This document shows, in pieces, positions 43,867-52,507 of a DNA stretch of 64,000 bases. The DNA comes from Halomonas sp. S3-1-1 (GTDB lineage: Bacteria; Pseudomonadota; Gammaproteobacteria; Pseudomonadales; Halomonadaceae): NCBI RefSeq assembly GCF_023757625.1, contig NZ_JALGBZ010000001.1, forward strand, positions 682,001 to 746,000, read 5' to 3'. The notes under the pieces are model-generated. The model did no database searches. It was given only the letters and a program-made list of their open reading frames with translations, and was not told where the DNA came from. The translations under genes were made by a program, and so were the position numbers. Every line of letters starts with the position of its first letter. The first letter of the stretch is position 1.

Positions 43867-44490
43867 CTACTTCGCCGCCAGCCGCTGGCGAAACCGGGGC
43901 AGCCTTCGCGCGACCGGAGGAAGCCTCATGGCGAGTAGAAGGGCGCCGATCGCGGCATAAATTGCCCACTCGCCCATGTCCGCCCGTACCACCCAGAAAA
44001 AGTGCAGAAGAATTAGCGCCAGAATCGGATAGGCGAGCTTGTGAAGCGTTTTCCAGCGCTTGCCGAGCTTGCGCATGGCGGCGCGGTTGGAGGTGGCCCC
44101 CAGCGCCGCCAAGCCCAGAAGTGCGAGCATGCCGACAATGATATAAGGGCGCTTGACGATTTCGGCACCGAGCAGCGCCCAATTAAGCCCCAGAATGAAC
44201 AGCGCGTAGCAACAAAGATGCAGCGTCGCGTAGGCCAGCGTCCAGAGCCCGAGCTGGCGGCGAATCAGCGCGAAGCCTTTCCAGCGAGTGAGTTTGGAAA
44301 GCGGCGTGAGAGAAAGCGTCAACAGCATCAGCCAAAGCCCGCCGATGCCGATGTTCAACAGCAAATAGCGCCCCGGCTCCGGGCCAGCGGCGTTTTGATA
44401 AACCTGAAAACCCCAGTAGATCAGCGGGGCGAGGGCAGCAAGAAACACCGTCCCTCGCCATAGCCGCCATTTGGCTTCCTGCTTTGCCAT
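43867..44490 (-). CDS. msrQ: MsrQ, heme-binding membrane subunit of the periplasmic methionine sulfoxide reductase
   Basis: 207 residues, six membrane helices. Ferric-reductase-like fold with heme His residues in the LGLWTLAYATLHLCCYALF and KTLHKLAYPILALILLHFF helices, as in YedZ/MsrQ. It takes electrons from the quinone pool or flavin and passes them to MsrP. It follows msrP by 27 bp on the same strand, the expected operon. Confidence 0.93.
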   Translation of the reverse strand: MAKQEAKWRLWRGTVFLAALAPLIYWGFQVYQNAAGPEPGRYLLLNIGIGGLWLMLLTLSLTPLSKLTRWKGFALIRRQLGLWTLAYATLHLCCYALFILGLNWALLGAEIVKRPYIIVGMLALLGLAALGATSNRAAMRKLGKRWKTLHKLAYPILALILLHFFWVVRADMGEWAIYAAIGALLLAMRLPPVARRLPRFRQRLAAK

Positions 44491-44517
44491 GGTTACCTGC
44501 TTTGGTCGTCGGTGAGA

Positions 44518-45534
44518 TTAATAGTTGACGCTCAAATCCATGCCGGCGTAGAGCTCGGCGACCTCGTCTTCGTAGCCGTTGAACATGCGTGTGTCGATGT
44601 TGTTGGGGCTGAACAGGCTGTTGGGCAGCCGACGCTCGCTGGCCTGACTCCAGCGCGGGTGATCCACGTTCGGATTCACGTTGGCGTAGAAGCCGTACTC
44701 GTTGGGAGCTAAAAGCTGCCAGGAGTTGACCGGCTGCTCCTCGACCAGCGAGATGCGAACGATCGACTTGATGCTCTTGAAGCCGTACTTCCAGGGCACC
44801 ACCAGGCGCAGCGGCGCGCCGTTTTGATTGGGCAGTTCGCGCCCGTACATGCCGAGTGCCAGAATCGTCAGCGGGTGCATCGCCTCGTCCAGGCGCAGCC
44901 CTTCGACGTAAGGCCAGTCGATCAGCGCAAACGACGAGCGCTGGCCGGGCATCTGCTCCGGGTCGACCAGGGTCTCGAAGCGCACGTACTTGGCCTTACT
45001 GGTCGGGTCGGCGCGGCGGATCACGTCGGCAAGCGGTATGCCGAGCCAAGGGATCACCATCGACCACGCCTCGACGCAGCGAAGCCGGTAGATGCGCTCC
45101 TCGAATTGCGAAGGGCTGGCAAAATCCTCGAGGGTGAAACGCCCGCCGTTATTGACCTCGCCGTCGACCACCACGCTCCAGGGCTCGGTTGAAAGGCTAC
45201 CCGCACGTTTGGACGGGTCGCTCTTGCCGGTGCCGAACTCATAGAAGTTGTTGTAACCGCTGGCGTCCTCGAACGGCGCCAGCGTGTCCTTGTCCGGGTC
45301 CGCCGGCGTCACCGCCCGCCACTGGGTCTGATCGATCTTCTCACTGAGCCAGGCCGGCGCATCGCCGCTCGGCACGTCGGTGTACGCTTCGCTTGCCTTC
45401 ACGCGTCCGGAAAGCGCAAGGCCCGCGCCGACGCCGGCCACGCCGCCCAGAAAGCGCCGCCGGCTCAGGTAGACGGATTCGGGCGTCACATCGGATTCGT
45501 GCAGGTCACCGGGTTTGGCGATTTTGATCAGCAT
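44518..45534 (-). CDS. msrP: MsrP, molybdopterin methionine sulfoxide reductase catalytic subunit
   Basis: 338 residues. Tat signal SRRRFLGGVAGVGAGLALSG near residues 25-44. The sulfite-oxidase fold follows: NNFYEFGTGKSDPSKRAG, WSVVVDGEVNN, RLRCVEAWSMVIPWLGIPL with the Mo-ligating Cys, GRELPNQNGAPLRLVVPWKYGFKSIKSIV, and a C-terminal HPRWSQASERRLP, ending with a YNGYEDEVA-like tail region. It repairs oxidised Met in periplasmic proteins and is exported folded with its cofactor. Forms a unit with msrQ. Confidence 0.94.
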   Translation of the reverse strand: MLIKIAKPGDLHESDVTPESVYLSRRRFLGGVAGVGAGLALSGRVKASEAYTDVPSGDAPAWLSEKIDQTQWRAVTPADPDKDTLAPFEDASGYNNFYEFGTGKSDPSKRAGSLSTEPWSVVVDGEVNNGGRFTLEDFASPSQFEERIYRLRCVEAWSMVIPWLGIPLADVIRRADPTSKAKYVRFETLVDPEQMPGQRSSFALIDWPYVEGLRLDEAMHPLTILALGMYGRELPNQNGAPLRLVVPWKYGFKSIKSIVRISLVEEQPVNSWQLLAPNEYGFYANVNPNVDHPRWSQASERRLPNSLFSPNNIDTRMFNGYEDEVAELYAGMDLSVNY

Positions 45535-45688
45535 GGTGCTCTCCCTGACGCAGGCCTCGAGGCGAAGTGCCGACGGGCGCGTTCAATTCAGTTTTTATGC
45601 TTAGGGCCGCTTTGTCTAACCTTTTTGGCCGCTCATTTGGATGAGCGGCTTGGCTAAAAGTTCGTTGAACGCTTTAACGTCGAACCTC

Positions 45689-47755
45689 TCACGCTTGGCT
45701 TTTAGCGTCGGCCGGGGCGTCTTTCGAGCGATCCGCCGGGGCCGCCATGGTCCTGGCCAGGCGGTCGAGCGAAAGCGACAGCCGCTCGATGAGCCCGGTC
45801 AATAGCGCCAGCCGCGCCGGGCTATCGTCGGTGTGCTCTTCCAGGGCGGCCTTTAGATCCTGGCCCGCTGCCTCGAGGCCTTCGAACGTGTGGCCCCGGG
45901 CGCTTTGCTCGAAGCCCTGGGCCAGCGCCTTGAGCAGCGCCTGGTGGGCGCTTTGAATGGCCGGATGCTCGGCGCTGTCGAAGCGGTGGCGAAGGCGCAA
46001 AATGGCGGTGCCGATATCGAGCCCGGTCAGGCCCAGTGCAAAGAGGTGACGCTGCTCCTGGGGCAACACGTCGTCGTGCTGGGCGAGCTGCAAAAGGCGG
46101 TCTGCCATGTGGCCACTGAAACGGGTTTCGCCCTGGGTGATCGAGCGCCGCCGCAAGCCGTGAATATCCCTGGAGATGGCGCGAATCAAACGCCGCCTTC
46201 GAAGGCTGGTGCCAAGCCCCGGCAGCAGGCGAAACGCGGTGACCACCGTGGTCAAGCCAATGATCGCCGCCACCGCGCGGTTGGCGAAGCTGTCGAAAGA
46301 GAAGTCCATGTCGTTGCCCGGCATGGTGAGCAGAATGTTGAAGATGGTGAACGCCAGGCAGTACCCCATGGTGGCCGGGTTGGCCGCGCCCAGAAGCCCC
46401 AGAAACAGCGGCGTACCGAACACCACCGCCATCAGCGGGAAATCGTGCACCTGGGCGAGCAGCACGTGGCCGAACAAAAACGCGCTGGGAATGGCGGCGA
46501 GCATGCCTTTGTAGAACATCAGGGTAATGGCCACCGGGTTGTCTCTGCTTGCAAAAAACGCTGAGAACAGCGTGCCGAGCATCATGGCGACCATGGCGCT
46601 ATTCCAGGCCGTCACGATCCAGAACGTCGCAAGCCCGGCGAATACCAAGCCAGAGCGCAGCCCGTTGATCAAGGCCGCCAGCCGGTCGCGGTGCCAAGCC
46701 AGCGGCCCGGCCTTGAGCGTGTAGGTGCCGGGGGAGGCAATCGCCTCGCGGGCGTCGAGCATGATCATCGCGTGGCCTAGCACTTCGCGCAGCCCCAGCC
46801 GCAGGCGCCGGTCCAACGGCGCAAGCGTCGGGTCGTCGCTTTCGTGCACCTGGCCCCGCAGCGCCTGCAGGTAGCGCCGCGCGCCGGCCACGCCTTGCAC
46901 GTGCTCGGCGTCGGTGAACCCCTGGGCGAGCTCGCGGGCGATGGCCACGCTTTTAGGGTCCAGCCGCTCGGTATGATCGGACAACAGCTGATCCAGCGCG
47001 TGAAGGCTCGCCAAAAAGCGCAGCGTGCGCCGGGTGAGCACGTGGGAGGCACGAATGCGCCCGGGGCCTTCCGGGCCTTCGAAGCGGGCGGCCTGGCTGT
47101 CGGTTTCGAGCTGGGTCAGCGCGCCGAGGCTTTCGCGCAGCGCCTTGAGCAGCTCGTCGCGATCCTCGCTCGTTTCAAGGCGCAGCGCGGCGTGATAAAA
47201 GGCGCGATTGATGACCGTATCGGCCTGGTCGGCGAGATGTTGCCCCACCCTCGAAGGCCACAGCAGCGAGCTTACGAGGGTGGCGCAAATCGCGCCCAGG
47301 CCAAGCTCGGTCAGCCGCGCTATGGCCACGTTGAAAATGCCGGCCGGGGTGCTGCCACCGGCGATCACCACGATCAGCATCGCCGTCACCGCGGCCATCA
47401 GGCAGCCATAGGTGTAGTTGTTGCGCCAAAGCGAGCCCACGTAAGTACACAGTACGATCCAGAGCGTCAGCGTCATGATCGCCGGCACCCGGGCTTGGGC
47501 GAACAGCGCCATGATGACGATACCGACCACGGCACCGATGAAGGTGCCGCCCAGCTGGCAGATGCCTTTCTCGATCACCATCCCGCTCATCGGCCGTACC
47601 TGGAGAAAGGCGGCGGAGATCAGCGCCCAGTAGGGGCGCTCGAGATCGAAGGCGAAGGCGACGTAAAGCGCCAGCATCATCGCGAGCGTGGTTTTGATGG
47701 CGAACTTCACCGCCGCGGGTTCGGGCATCAGGTAGGTTTTAACGAGCGGCGACAT
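45689..47755 (-). CDS. AaeB-like FUSC family aromatic acid efflux transporter
   Basis: 688 residues. Two blocks of about five or six membrane helices (about 14-165 and 355-510), each followed by a soluble region, the FUSC/AaeB layout. The start MSPLVKTYLMPEPAAVKFAIKTTLAMMLALYVAFAFDLERPYWALIS and GGTFIGAVVGIVIMALF are typical. In E. coli AaeAB expels p-hydroxybenzoate and related aromatic acids. Here it is the last gene of an aaeX-aaeA-aaeB-like operon, 4 bp after the fusion protein. Substrate not proven. Confidence 0.88.
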   Translation of the reverse strand: MSPLVKTYLMPEPAAVKFAIKTTLAMMLALYVAFAFDLERPYWALISAAFLQVRPMSGMVIEKGICQLGGTFIGAVVGIVIMALFAQARVPAIMTLTLWIVLCTYVGSLWRNNYTYGCLMAAVTAMLIVVIAGGSTPAGIFNVAIARLTELGLGAICATLVSSLLWPSRVGQHLADQADTVINRAFYHAALRLETSEDRDELLKALRESLGALTQLETDSQAARFEGPEGPGRIRASHVLTRRTLRFLASLHALDQLLSDHTERLDPKSVAIARELAQGFTDAEHVQGVAGARRYLQALRGQVHESDDPTLAPLDRRLRLGLREVLGHAMIMLDAREAIASPGTYTLKAGPLAWHRDRLAALINGLRSGLVFAGLATFWIVTAWNSAMVAMMLGTLFSAFFASRDNPVAITLMFYKGMLAAIPSAFLFGHVLLAQVHDFPLMAVVFGTPLFLGLLGAANPATMGYCLAFTIFNILLTMPGNDMDFSFDSFANRAVAAIIGLTTVVTAFRLLPGLGTSLRRRRLIRAISRDIHGLRRRSITQGETRFSGHMADRLLQLAQHDDVLPQEQRHLFALGLTGLDIGTAILRLRHRFDSAEHPAIQSAHQALLKALAQGFEQSARGHTFEGLEAAGQDLKAALEEHTDDSPARLALLTGLIERLSLSLDRLARTMAAPADRSKDAPADAKSQA

Positions 47756-47759
47756 GGGG

Positions 47760-48626
47760 CTACGCGCCGTCCGGGCGAATACGTACCGTGGCGGTCATGC
47801 CCACGCTCAAAAGCGTATCAGAAGGCACCTCGTCGAGCGCGATGCGCACAGGAATGCGCTGGGCCAGGCGCACCCAGTTGAAGGTGGGCGTCACCTGGGG
47901 CAGAAGCTGCGCGTTGAGCGTGGTGTTGGCATCGGCGATGCCGCGCCCGATGCCCGCCACGCGACCGTTGAGGCGGGTATTGCCTTGCATCAGCGTGACG
48001 TCGGCGGGGTCGCCTACGCGGATCGAGGCCATTTTCGTCTCCTCGAAGTAGCCCACCACGTAGTAGGAGTCCTCGCGAATCAGCGCCATGACCGGCGTGC
48101 CGCGGCTGACGTAGTTGCCTTCGCTGAACTGTACGTTGAGCACGTGCCCGCTCGCCGGCGCCGTGACGCTGGCTCGCTCGAGATCGAGCCTAGCGGCATC
48201 GAGCGACGCCTGAGCCTGCTCCAGATCCGCCGCGGCCACCTGGGAGTTGATCTGGGCGATCTGCTGGTTCTCTTCGCTGATCGCGCGGCTGTTGCCCAGC
48301 CGGTTGCGTCGGCTTGCCTCGGCCCGGTTGAGCTCGAGGGTGGCCTGACGGTGGTTGACTTCGGCCTGGGCCTGGTCGACGGCGGCCTGATAGCGCGCCT
48401 GGTCGATCTGAAACAGGGCGTCATCCTGGTCGACGTAGTCGGTATCGCCCACGCTGAGCGTACGCACCCAGCCGGAAACGTCCGGTGCGATGGTGATGAC
48501 GTCGGCGTGTACCCGGCCATCCCGGGTCCAAGGGGTATACAGGTAGTAGCGCCAAAGCCAAGTGCCGGCGGCGATGGCCAGCGCCACCATGATCAACGTA
48601 AGCAGTATGCGAAGCGAGGAGCGCAT
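47760..48626 (-). CDS. AaeA-like HlyD family membrane fusion protein
   Basis: 288 residues from the ATG at 48626; the frame is open to 48716 only by overlap with the DUF1656 gene. One N-terminal membrane helix (about 5-25), then the lipoyl/hairpin/barrel order of HlyD proteins: DGRVHADVITIAPDVSGWVRTL, a coiled coil (about 85-150, AEVNHRQATLELNRAEASRR... and AADLEQAQASLDAARLDLERA), then VTAPASGHVLNVQFSEGNYVSRG. It bridges the AaeB-like pump across the periplasm. Start overlaps the DUF1656 stop by one base (TGATG). Confidence 0.9.
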   Translation of the reverse strand: MRSSLRILLTLIMVALAIAAGTWLWRYYLYTPWTRDGRVHADVITIAPDVSGWVRTLSVGDTDYVDQDDALFQIDQARYQAAVDQAQAEVNHRQATLELNRAEASRRNRLGNSRAISEENQQIAQINSQVAAADLEQAQASLDAARLDLERASVTAPASGHVLNVQFSEGNYVSRGTPVMALIREDSYYVVGYFEETKMASIRVGDPADVTLMQGNTRLNGRVAGIGRGIADANTTLNAQLLPQVTPTFNWVRLAQRIPVRIALDEVPSDTLLSVGMTATVRIRPDGA

Positions 48627-48844
48627 CAAAAGGTCCCTGGCAAAACGGTGAAAACGAAGGCGATCAGCGCCGTGAGAATGACGAATAGCGAGACATCGAA
48701 CCAGGCTTCGAACCACAGCGCCCTGGAGGCCAGCACGACGTGTAGCAGCGTGCGTATGAGCAGGGTCAGGATAAACCCGAGCAGCGCATAAACGAGCAGT
48801 GGGCTAATATAAATCCCGCCGAAGGTGATCTCTTGAAGACCCAT
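48626..48844 (-). CDS. AaeX-like DUF1656 small membrane protein
   Basis: 72 residues, two membrane helices. Starts MGLQEITFGGIYISPLLVYALLGF, matching the AaeX/DUF1656 pattern (E. coli AaeX). Always found first in aaeXAB-type operons; role unknown but linked to the pump. AAGGA ribosome site upstream. A strong palindrome lies 14 bp before the start. Confidence 0.88.
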   Translation of the reverse strand: MGLQEITFGGIYISPLLVYALLGFILTLLIRTLLHVVLASRALWFEAWFDVSLFVILTALIAFVFTVLPGTF

Positions 48845-48857
48845 GATGTCCTTATTG

Positions 48858-48874
48858 GTACTGATGATCAGTAC
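48858..48874 (-). promoter_or_regulatory. Perfect palindromic operator before the aaeXAB-like operon
   Basis: GTACTGAT-G-ATCAGTAC is a perfect 8-bp inverted repeat with one central base, ending 14 bp upstream of the aaeX-like start. The shape and size fit a TetR-type repressor dimer site placed to block the promoter or early transcript. In E. coli aaeXAB is controlled by the LysR protein AaeR; neither a TetR nor LysR gene adjoins this operon. Confidence 0.6.
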
Positions 48875-49105
48875 GTCATACGCTGCACCGAGGCGGCGTT
48901 TGACGGTAGGTAAACGATTTAGTGTAGCGGTTAACTCATGTTGTCGCGCTGATTGGACGCCGTTGCGTTAAGCTTTGCGCCCTTTCGACCGGGCCCTGGT
49001 CGATACGAGGCCGGCGCGACCGGTCGTGACTGTAAAGTGCCGCCGTTAGTTGTCGTACCCTGGTTGTCGTACTCTCGCCTGGCCGTATTATCAATGGAAA
49101 TCCGA

Positions 49106-50842
49106 ATGAAACGAAGTATGTTATGGCCCTTGCAGATGCTTTGTCTGCTCGCCCTGCTGTGTATCGGCGCAAGCTACGCCCTGGCGCAAACGTCCGGCAA
49201 CGACGACGGGCTCTGGTTCTCGGTCGATGAGATCAACCCGGGGCTTGGCGAGCTTCCCGAAGACGTCTCCCGCGTGACGCCGCGAGACACGATCCGAAGC
49301 TTTCTCCATTTGACTCGTGATGAGAACTACGCCGCCGCGGCGCACATTCTCAACCTCTCCGATATCGAGCTGGGCGAGCAGCGCGAGCGCGGCGCCGAGC
49401 TTGCCATGCAACTCTCAGAGGTGCTCAAGCGCGGCGACTGGCTCTCTACTTCCAGCCTGCCTGCCCGGCAGGATGCAGTGATCGAAAGCTCCCCCGGAGA
49501 AAACCCGATGGCCGGTAAGCCGCGCCGGGATATCGAGATCTCGGCGCTTGAAGCCGGTGGCGAAACCTATGACATCCGGCTGGGGCGCTACCACGTCGAG
49601 GATGAGGAGCCCGTCTGGCTGATTATGCCCGAAAGCGTGGCCTCCATTTCGATCCTCTACGACGCTTTCGGCCCCTCCTGGGTCGAAGAGCAGCTCCCCG
49701 AGCGCTTCAAGGTGTCGCTGGGCCCGCTCATGGTCTGGGAGTGGATCGCCATTCCGCTGTTTCTGCTGCTGATCGCCGCGCTTGGCTGGGTCGTCAACAA
49801 GGTCGTCGTGTGGTTGGCGCACGTGCTGCCCGCGGGCGGTATCAGCATCTTTGTGACGCGCATCAAGCTGCCCGTTTCACTGCTGGTGATGGCGTTCATC
49901 ACCCGCACGATGCTGGACTACGTGGTGTCGTTTTCCGCCATGGCCACGACCACGTTTCGGGTGCTGCTGGTCATGGTGATCGCCTGGAGCCTGGGCTCCA
50001 TCGCGCTGCGCCTGGTCGATACCATTTTGCTCAACATGGCGCGTAAGCTCGTGGGCGAAATCGACGACACCAAATCCCGCGACGAACGCCGCTTTCTCAC
50101 CTCGCTCTACGCCACGCGCCGAGCGATCATTTTATTCACCGTCGTGGGCGTGTCGCTCTACGTGCTGAGCCAGATCCAGCTGTTCGAGACCCTCGGGCTT
50201 TCCATTCTGGCCTCCGCCAGCGTGCTGGCGGTGCTGGTGGGTATCGCGGGGCAGGCGGTGCTGGGCAACATTCTCTCCTCGTTCCAGCTCTCCCTGGCCA
50301 AGCCCATCCGGGTGGGCGATCTGGTCATGTTCGAGGGGCAGTGGAGCTACGTCGAAGGGATCTTCTACACCTACATTCGCCTGCGGGTCTGGGACGAGCG
50401 GCGCCTGATCGTACCGGTGACCTACTTCGTCTCCAAACCCTTCGAGAACCTGTCGGTTAAAAGCTCCAAGCTCTATCGCTACGTGGAACTGACGCTGCAT
50501 ATCAGCGCCAACATCAATACGTTGCGCAAAAAGTTCATGGAGTACGCCGAGCAGCAGGAGCACGTGGTCGAGAACCACCGCTTGATGTGCGCGGTCACGG
50601 CGCAAAACGGCTCGCAGCAAACCCTGACCTGCTACTTCGTCACCTCCGAGCCGCTTCTGGGCTGGTACACCGAGGTCGAACTCAGAGAGAAGATGCTGAC
50701 CTTCATCCGTGATCATCATCCCGAATGGTGGCCGCGCGACATCATGGTGGTTAGCCGCGAGGACATCGCCAAGGGCGAGGGCGCCAAAATGCAGAAAACC
50801 ATCATGGCCACGTCCGAGCCCAAGCCGGAAAGCGACGACTGA
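49106..50842 (+). CDS. MscS family mechanosensitive channel with long periplasmic N-terminus
   Basis: 578 residues from the ATG at 49106 (GGAAA 6-10 bases upstream; ATG at 49094 is an alternative). Signal peptide of about 25 residues ending SYALAQ, then a ~170-residue periplasmic domain (RVTPRDTIRSFLHLTRDENYAAAAHILNLSDIE), then about five membrane helices (220-430). The MscS pore/beta domain follows: GLSILASASVLAVLVGIAGQAVLGNILSSFQLSLAKPIRVGDLV and VEGIFYTYIRLRVWDERRLIVPVTYF. It opens on membrane tension to release solutes on osmotic downshock. Divergent from the aaeXAB-like operon. Confidence 0.9.
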   Translation: MKRSMLWPLQMLCLLALLCIGASYALAQTSGNDDGLWFSVDEINPGLGELPEDVSRVTPRDTIRSFLHLTRDENYAAAAHILNLSDIELGEQRERGAELAMQLSEVLKRGDWLSTSSLPARQDAVIESSPGENPMAGKPRRDIEISALEAGGETYDIRLGRYHVEDEEPVWLIMPESVASISILYDAFGPSWVEEQLPERFKVSLGPLMVWEWIAIPLFLLLIAALGWVVNKVVVWLAHVLPAGGISIFVTRIKLPVSLLVMAFITRTMLDYVVSFSAMATTTFRVLLVMVIAWSLGSIALRLVDTILLNMARKLVGEIDDTKSRDERRFLTSLYATRRAIILFTVVGVSLYVLSQIQLFETLGLSILASASVLAVLVGIAGQAVLGNILSSFQLSLAKPIRVGDLVMFEGQWSYVEGIFYTYIRLRVWDERRLIVPVTYFVSKPFENLSVKSSKLYRYVELTLHISANINTLRKKFMEYAEQQEHVVENHRLMCAVTAQNGSQQTLTCYFVTSEPLLGWYTEVELREKMLTFIRDHHPEWWPRDIMVVSREDIAKGEGAKMQKTIMATSEPKPESDD

Positions 50843-50855
50843 CCGGCGGCCATGC

Positions 50856-50890
50856 AAAAGCCTCGCGGCGAACGCCGGCGGGGCTTTTTT
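50856..50890 (+). terminator. Intrinsic terminator of the MscS gene
   Basis: AAAAGCCTCGC (50856-50866) pairs with GCGGGGCTTTT (50878-50888), one G-T wobble, with an inner GGC/GCC stem, then T run to 50890. Confidence 0.85.
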
Positions 50891-50913
50891 GGGTCTTCAG
50901 GTCGCGTCAGTGC

Positions 50914-51513
50914 TTAGGAGAAAACGCGAAAACGCTCGCTGTCGTCCATGAAGGTTTTCTCGCCGAATTCGCCTTCGTGGGAGCCAAACGGCATCTGCGC
51001 GCGAAGCTTCCAGGTGGCAGGCAGGTTCCACTCCTTGGCGACCGCCTCGTCGATGATCGGGTTGTAGTGCTGCAGGCTCGCGCCGATGTTGGCCTGGGCC
51101 AGCGCGGTCCACACCGCGAACTGCGCAATGCCGCTGGCCTGATCGGACCATACCGGGAAGTTATCGGCGTAGAGCGGAAACTTCTCCTGCAGGTTTCTGA
51201 CCACGTCCTGCTCTTCGAAAAACAGCACCGTGCCGGCGCCCGCGGCGAAGCCGTTCACTTTCTTTTCAGTGGCATCGAAGGACTCTGGCGGTACCATTTC
51301 ACGAAGCGTGTCCATCACGATTTCCCAGAACCGGTCATGTTGCTCGTTAAACAGAATGACGGCGCGTGAGCTTTGCGAATTGAACGACGTGGGGGCAAGC
51401 TTCACCGCCTGTTGAATCAGTTTGGACGCCTCGTCCTGACTCAGCGAAATGTCCTTGCCAATCGCGTACTGGCTGCGACGAGTTTCGAAAACGCTAATGG
51501 CGGGATTGGTCAT
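50914..51513 (-). CDS. Nitroreductase family protein
   Basis: 199 residues. FMN-binding nitroreductase fold: SVFETRRSQYAIGKDISLSQDEASKLIQQAVKLAPTSFNSQSSRAVIL at the start carries the Arg-Arg and Ser-Asn FMN contacts, and ASGIAQFAVWTALAQANIGASLQHYNP the later helix. Closest in style to the small 'fatty acid repression HY1'-type nitroreductases. It would reduce nitro or quinone compounds with NAD(P)H; substrate unknown. Monocistronic; GGAGAG ribosome site (reverse strand). Confidence 0.9.
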   Translation of the reverse strand: MTNPAISVFETRRSQYAIGKDISLSQDEASKLIQQAVKLAPTSFNSQSSRAVILFNEQHDRFWEIVMDTLREMVPPESFDATEKKVNGFAAGAGTVLFFEEQDVVRNLQEKFPLYADNFPVWSDQASGIAQFAVWTALAQANIGASLQHYNPIIDEAVAKEWNLPATWKLRAQMPFGSHEGEFGEKTFMDDSERFRVFS

Positions 51514-51670
51514 GCGAACTCTCCTTGTAGGTTGAGGATGGGGGCTGCACCCCCAGGATGGGCGTAATTTAGATCATCGCGGTTTCGTAATCCATGTAGA
51601 AAAGTCAGCGTTACGGATGAATAAAATTATTGGGTCCGTCAACGCAGCACAGTAGAGAGGAGGATAAAAG

Positions 51671-52330
51671 CTATTTGGGTAAGCGGGAGATGACGCCTTC
51701 GACAGGAAGGAGGTGTTTTTCCAGCAAAGAGGCTACTTCATCTGTATCGTGATTGGCGAGGGCGGCGATAATCTTTTGGTGCTGTTCGGTTACAACGCTT
51801 AGCCGGTCGGGACGTATCGACAGCGCTGTATAGGCAACACGCATTTTCCTTTCTTGTATCGATTTATACACATCTGATATAACAGGATTACCGATGGCAT
51901 CCACCATGGCGCCATGAAACCCGCTGTCGTTAATGATATGTTCGTAAAAATCGATATCGTGAGTGTCTACTATCATCGCTTCATGGTAGGTGTACATAGC
52001 GGGCGGAACATCGATCTTTTCCTTGCATATCCTCATTGCAGCGTGAATCTCGATTAGTCGCCGCGTCTCATAGATATCGATAATTTCCTGGCCGGTAATT
52101 TGGCGTACGCGTGCGCCCTTGCGCGGTATCAAGTCGATAAAGCGTTCGGCCTCCAAGCGCGAGAATGCTTCACGCACGGGGGTTCTTGAGACACCTAACT
52201 CATCGGTGACTTCTTCTTCTTCTATGAACTCTCCACCTAATATATCGCTTTTAATAATCTTGTTGCGGATGTGAAAGTAAACCTTCTCTTTTATAGAGGG
52301 GGGATTTCGTTTGGCTTTTTTTCTGTCCAT
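51671..52330 (-). CDS. GntR family (FCD-type) regulator of the AT-rich catabolic cluster
   Basis: 219 residues. N-terminal winged helix: VYFHIRNKIIKSDILGGEFIEEEEVTDELGVSRTPVREAFSRLEAERFIDLIPRKGARVRQIT. The FCD effector domain (about 85-210) follows. The gene is noticeably more AT-rich and uses more AT-ending codons than neighbours such as the nitroreductase, suggesting a different history. It lies downstream of the TRAP/nitrilase/aldolase genes on the same strand with a 177-bp gap, so it has its own promoter. Likely regulator of that cluster. Confidence 0.87.
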   Translation of the reverse strand: MDRKKAKRNPPSIKEKVYFHIRNKIIKSDILGGEFIEEEEVTDELGVSRTPVREAFSRLEAERFIDLIPRKGARVRQITGQEIIDIYETRRLIEIHAAMRICKEKIDVPPAMYTYHEAMIVDTHDIDFYEHIINDSGFHGAMVDAIGNPVISDVYKSIQERKMRVAYTALSIRPDRLSVVTEQHQKIIAALANHDTDEVASLLEKHLLPVEGVISRLPK

Positions 52331-52507
52331 TTAAAAACCTGAAAGATAACGATTGAATGACATTGGCGTGCTTTTTCCATTGTAACAGGGTTTGATAACG
52401 TCATTTATGCTTGCTCCTTTCCAAAGAGTTGTAAGTTTTAAATTCACGACAGGAGGTCACCGGAAAACCCCGGCTTCTTTATCAAGAGTGCCGGGAGCTT
52501 TTCTGTT

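Noticed and set aside
46844..47881. 345-codon plus-strand frame opposite the AaeB-like and AaeA-like genes
   Set aside because: Antisense shadow of well-supported genes, low-complexity composition, no homology pattern seen.
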